From positions 1 to 47,051 of the forward strand of contig CAKVBK010000003.1 in the NCBI GenBank assembly GCA_934725285.1: DNA of 47,051 bases. Direction: 5' to 3'. The position numbers and the translations under genes were made by a program. Positions 44,159 through 47,051 of the stretch are shown here, one piece after another. Below the pieces are notes generated by a model. That model was given only the letters and a program-made list of their open reading frames with translations. It did not search any database and was not told the DNA's origin. This stretch comes from an uncultured Bacteroidales bacterium (GTDB lineage Bacteria; Bacteroidota; Bacteroidia; Bacteroidales; UBA932). The number at the start of each line of letters is the position of its first letter. Within the stretch, counting starts at the first letter, position 1.

Positions 44159-45775
44159 ATGGCTGAATTCAAATATGCTCCGATGTTCCAGTTGGGACCG
44201 GACACAACCGAGTACTACAAGCTGACAGGCGAAGGCGTGTCTCTTGGCGAGTTTGAGGGCCATCCTATTCTCAAGGTGGCTCCAGAGGCTTTGACAATGC
44301 TTGCGAACGCTGCTTTCAGGGATGTGAACTTCCTTCTGAGACCGGCTCACAACCAGCAGGTTGCCAAGATCCTGAGCGATCCTGAGGCTTCCGACAACGA
44401 CAAATATGTGGCTCTGCGCTTCCTGCGCAACGCAGAGGTGGCCGCGAAGGGCAAGCTGCCTTTCTGCCAGGACACCGGCACGGCAATCATTCACGGAGAG
44501 AAAGGCCAGCAGGTCTGGACCGGCTTCGACGACGCCGAGGCTCTCTCAAAGGGCGTTTACAAGACCTACACTGAGGAGAACCTGCGCTACAGCCAGAACG
44601 CTCCGCTGGACATGTACAAGGAGGTCAACACGAAGTGCAACCTTCCCGCCCAGATCGACATCGAGGCCGAAGAGGGTATGGAATATAAATTCCTCTGCGT
44701 TGTGAAAGGTGGCGGCTCAGCCAACAAGACCTATCTCTACCAGATGACAAAGGCCGTGCTCAATCCTGGCACTCTCGTGCCTTTCCTTGTGGAGAAGATG
44801 AAGACTCTCGGAACGGCGGCCTGCCCTCCTTACCACATCGCTTTCGTGATCGGTGGCACATCGGCCGAGAAGAACCTTCTGACAGTAAAGCTGGCTTCAA
44901 CGCATTACTATGACGCTCTCCCTACAACAGGTGACGAGACCGGACGCGCTTTCCGTGACGTCGAACTGGAGAAGCAGGTGCTTGAGGAAGCTTACAAGAT
45001 CGGTCTCGGAGCGCAGTTCGGTGGAAAATACTTCGCACATGACGTGCGCATCATCCGCCTTCCGCGTCACGGTGCGAGCTGCCCGATCGGCCTTGGAGTA
45101 AGCTGCTCGGCGGACCGCAACATCAAAGCGAAGATCAACAAGGACGGAATCTGGATCGAGAAGCTGGACGACAACCCGACGCAGTGGATTCCTGAGTCTT
45201 TGCGTAACGCAGGAGAGGGTGAAGGTGTTGTGGTTGACCTTGACAAGCCGATGAGCGAGATCTGCAAGCTCCTGAGCCAGTACCCTGTCTCGACTCGTCT
45301 GAGCCTTAACGGAACCATCATCGTGGCCCGTGACATCGCTCACGCCCGCCTTAAGGAAAGACTTGACAGAGGCGAGGATCTTCCTCAGTACTTCAAGGAT
45401 CATCCTGTCTTCTACGCAGGCCCGGCCAAGACTCCGGAAGGGATGGCATGCGGTTCAATGGGCCCAACCACGGCGAACCGCATGGACCCTTACGTCGATC
45501 TCTTCCAGGATCACGGCGGCAGCATGATCATGATAGCCAAGGGCAACCGCACACAGGTGGTCACCGACGCCTGCAAGAAGCACGGTGGCTTCTACCTCGG
45601 CTCTATCGGCGGCCCTGCGGCGGTCCTCTCCTACGAGAGCATCAAGAGCATCGAGTGCGTTGAATATCCTGACCTCGGAATGGAGGCCATCTGGAAGATC
45701 CGCGTCGAGAACTTCCCTGCGTTCATCCTCGTCGATGACAAGGGCAATGACTTTTTCAAACAGCTTGGTCTGTAG
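44159..45775 (+). CDS. Fumarate hydratase, class I (iron-sulfur)
   Basis: The 538-residue enzyme interconverts fumarate and malate using an oxygen-sensitive [4Fe-4S] cluster. Likely cluster cysteines are in [10 protein letters not shown] and in [18 protein letters not shown]; other family segments are [31 protein letters not shown] and [15 protein letters not shown]. Both alpha and beta regions are fused in one chain, as in FumA/FumB. It fits anaerobic fumarate respiration together with Mdh at 6608. It is 24 bases after prfB. Confidence 0.95.
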   Translation: MAEFKYAPMFQLGPDTTEYYKLTGEGVSLGEFEGHPILKVAPEALTMLANAAFRDVNFLLRPAHNQQVAKILSDPEASDNDKYVALRFLRNAEVAAKGKLPFCQDTGTAIIHGEKGQQVWTGFDDAEALSKGVYKTYTEENLRYSQNAPLDMYKEVNTKCNLPAQIDIEAEEGMEYKFLCVVKGGGSANKTYLYQMTKAVLNPGTLVPFLVEKMKTLGTAACPPYHIAFVIGGTSAEKNLLTVKLASTHYYDALPTTGDETGRAFRDVELEKQVLEEAYKIGLGAQFGGKYFAHDVRIIRLPRHGASCPIGLGVSCSADRNIKAKINKDGIWIEKLDDNPTQWIPESLRNAGEGEGVVVDLDKPMSEICKLLSQYPVSTRLSLNGTIIVARDIAHARLKERLDRGEDLPQYFKDHPVFYAGPAKTPEGMACGSMGPTTANRMDPYVDLFQDHGGSMIMIAKGNRTQVVTDACKKHGGFYLGSIGGPAAVLSYESIKSIECVEYPDLGMEAIWKIRVENFPAFILVDDKGNDFFKQLGL

Positions 45776-45784
45776 TGAACTTAA

Positions 45785-45835
45785 ACGGGCCACCGCGCTG
45801 TTGGGTAATCCGCGGTGCCCCGTTATTTATATTTT
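45785..45835 (+). terminator. Rho-independent terminator after fumarase
   Basis: A 13-bp stem (ACGGGCCACCGCG / CGCGGTGCCCCGT, one mismatch) with a 13-nt loop is followed by a T-rich tract (TATTTATATTTT). It begins 9 bases after the stop codon. Confidence 0.85.
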
Positions 45836-45849
45836 GGAAATGAATTAGG

Positions 45850-47051
45850 ATGAAGAATATCATCACCATGATGATTGCGGTTGTGCTGCCAATCCTTACG
45901 GCTGCACAGCCGCAATCTACTTTTAAGTTGGATTGGGCTTCGACCGGCTCGCATTGCGTGATCGGTGGCGCTCCGTCTTTGATGTTTCAGAAAAAGGCCT
46001 TCAACCATTCAGCATGGCGAGGGGAGAAGGTGTTTGCCCAGGCTGTGATCTCGTCCGACTCAGGGCTGAAGGACGTGACATTGTCTGTTTCCGATCTGCG
46101 TAACGGGAAATCTGTGATCTCTTCCGAAAACATCACTCTTCAGTTTGTCAGCTTCGTGGTCTCTGACTTGCTTGATACGACCAAATATGGCCAGTGCGGT
46201 GTCCGTGAAGACAAGTCCAAGTGGGGCGAAGTGCTTGTCGCTGACGTCCTTGACATTGCGGAGTCCATGAATATTCCGGCCGGACGCAGACAACCTGTCT
46301 GGATGACTGTAGGTGTGCCTTCCGATGCGAAGCCCGGGAAATATTCAGGCCGGCTGACCGTCTCATCCGCCGGCGCGAAGTCCCGCAGCCTTAATGTGGA
46401 ACTGGTCGTGTCCGGGCATATTCTTCCTCCGGCCCACGAATGGGCATTCCATCTGGACCTGTGGCAGAATCCATATTCAGTGGCCCGCATGGCCGGCGTG
46501 CCTCTTTGGAGTGACGCTCATTTTGAGGCCATGCGCCCGGTGATGAAGATGTTGGCTGACGCCGGGCAGAAATCCGTCACGGCCACCATCATGAACCGTC
46601 CGTGGAACGGTCAGACCGAGGATGCGTTCGGCTCGATGGTCACGAAGATCCGCCGCGTTGATGGCACTTGGCTTTACGACTACACGATCTTTGACCGTTG
46701 GGTGGAGTTCATGTTTTCACTGGGAATAGACCGGCAGATCAACTGCTACTCAATGATTCCGTGGGCGTTGGAGTTTGATTATTATGATCAGGCCACCTCA
46801 TCGAACGCGGCATTTCAAGCCGCTCCCGGCAGTCCGGAGTACAATGAATATTGGGGCTCTTTCATCGCTGACTTCTCCCGCCACCTGAAATCGAAAGGTT
46901 GGTTTGAGAAGACTATGATCGCGATGGACGAACGCCCGTTGGAGTCGATGCAGGCTGTTCTTGGCCTTATCCGCAAGGTTGAGCCGGATTTCAGGATCTC
47001 TCTTGCCGGAAGTTATCATGAGCCGGTGATTTACGACATTGTGGATTTCAG
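45850..47051 (+). CDS. Glycoside hydrolase GH123-like (DUF4091), 3' end outside window
   Basis: An open frame runs from ATG 45850 to the window end, giving 400 visible codons. A short signal peptide (MMIAVVLPILTAAQ) is followed by a beta-sandwich domain (about 20-190) and the start of a TIM barrel (HEWAFHLDLWQNPYSVARMAGVP). The adjacent acid pair Asp360-Glu361 in MIAMDERPLESM corresponds to the D-E catalytic pair of GH123 beta-N-acetylgalactosaminidases, which use substrate-assisted catalysis. It would remove beta-GalNAc from glycans in the periplasm or outside. The frame is missed when a stop codon inside the window is required. Confidence 0.85.
   Translation, partial: MKNIITMMIAVVLPILTAAQPQSTFKLDWASTGSHCVIGGAPSLMFQKKAFNHSAWRGEKVFAQAVISSDSGLKDVTLSVSDLRNGKSVISSENITLQFVSFVVSDLLDTTKYGQCGVREDKSKWGEVLVADVLDIAESMNIPAGRRQPVWMTVGVPSDAKPGKYSGRLTVSSAGAKSRSLNVELVVSGHILPPAHEWAFHLDLWQNPYSVARMAGVPLWSDAHFEAMRPVMKMLADAGQKSVTATIMNRPWNGQTEDAFGSMVTKIRRVDGTWLYDYTIFDRWVEFMFSLGIDRQINCYSMIPWALEFDYYDQATSSNAAFQAAPGSPEYNEYWGSFIADFSRHLKSKGWFEKTMIAMDERPLESMQAVLGLIRKVEPDFRISLAGSYHEPVIYDIVDF

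Noticed and set aside
1..47051. CRISPR arrays, prophage, insertion sequences, toxin-antitoxin pairs
   Set aside because: No regularly spaced repeats, transposase, integrase, structural phage gene or small toxin-antitoxin pair was found on either strand.

Overview
This 47 kb window looks like chromosome of a Bacteroidales-type bacterium (phylum Bacteroidota), probably a gut or rumen-like carbohydrate degrader. The evidence is: a TonB-dependent outer membrane receptor; promoters matching the Bacteroidota consensus (TTTG, about 19 nt, TAnnTTTG); almost no Shine-Dalgarno sequences at starts; a Bacteroidota-style malate dehydrogenase; DUF3822 beside rsmD; lipoproteins with Ig-like domains; and secreted GH2, GH29 and GH123 glycosidases. 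I see no phage, insertion sequence, CRISPR array or plasmid gene. The base composition is moderately GC-rich by eye. A few REP-like palindromes are the only repeats of mobile-element type.

Layout. 1-2760: 3' part of a TonB-dependent receptor, followed by a terminator. 3018-6354 (-): TPR protein, EnvC-like degenerate LytM protein, TsaE. 6608-7600 (-): malate dehydrogenase. 7899-12466 (+): phosphopantetheinyl transferase, LemA, DUF2207 membrane protein, ABC exporter. 12326-15105 (-): two surface lipoproteins, the second overlapping the ABC gene antisense. 15336-15409 (-): tRNA-Pro(TGG). 15642-17084 (+): LolD and TrmN6. 17127-18634 (-): ECF sigma factor, anti-sigma-like protein and small Spy/CpxP-like secreted protein. 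18738-21204 (+): LepA and a GT2-like protein. 21281-24388 (+): L-fucose isomerase and permease. 24385-25524 (-): short ComEC-like membrane protein. 25605-27753 (+): acetate kinase and a Ptb-type phosphotransacylase. 27856-33884 (-): six-gene operon (NrnA, two FKBP-like lipoproteins, MATE, cytidylate-kinase-like, serine hydrolase). 33999-42833 (+): membrane protein, DUF3822, RsmD, HerA-like ATPase, then GH2, SDR mannonate oxidoreductase, UxuA and GH29 fucosidase. 42985-45775 (+): RF2 with a programmed frameshift, then class I fumarase. 45850-end (+): start of a GH123-like glycosidase.

How the genes fit together. Fucosidase, fucose permease and fucose isomerase form the front of a fucose pathway; the kinase and aldolase are not in the window. 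UxuA plus the SDR oxidoreductase form the fructuronate-mannonate-KDG step of hexuronate use. Malate dehydrogenase, fumarase, acetate kinase and phosphotransacylase fit mixed-acid fermentation to acetate, succinate or propionate. The rest is housekeeping: translation (LepA, RF2, RsmD, TrmN6, TsaE, tRNA-Pro), lipoprotein export (LolD) and envelope maintenance.

The most unusual signal is not a gene. The hexamer GAATAT and its complement ATATTC occur about 130 times by hand count, against roughly 18 expected from base composition. The full palindrome GAATATTC occurs 15 times where fewer than one is expected. It lies in all reading frames, on both strands and between genes, which resembles a highly iterated palindrome such as cyanobacterial HIP1. 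Other points are a REP doublet after the ptb-like gene, a REP built into the comEC-like coding sequence, a perfect terminator-like hairpin inside the DUF3822 gene, and a strong SD element at the prfB frameshift site in a lineage that barely uses SD for initiation.
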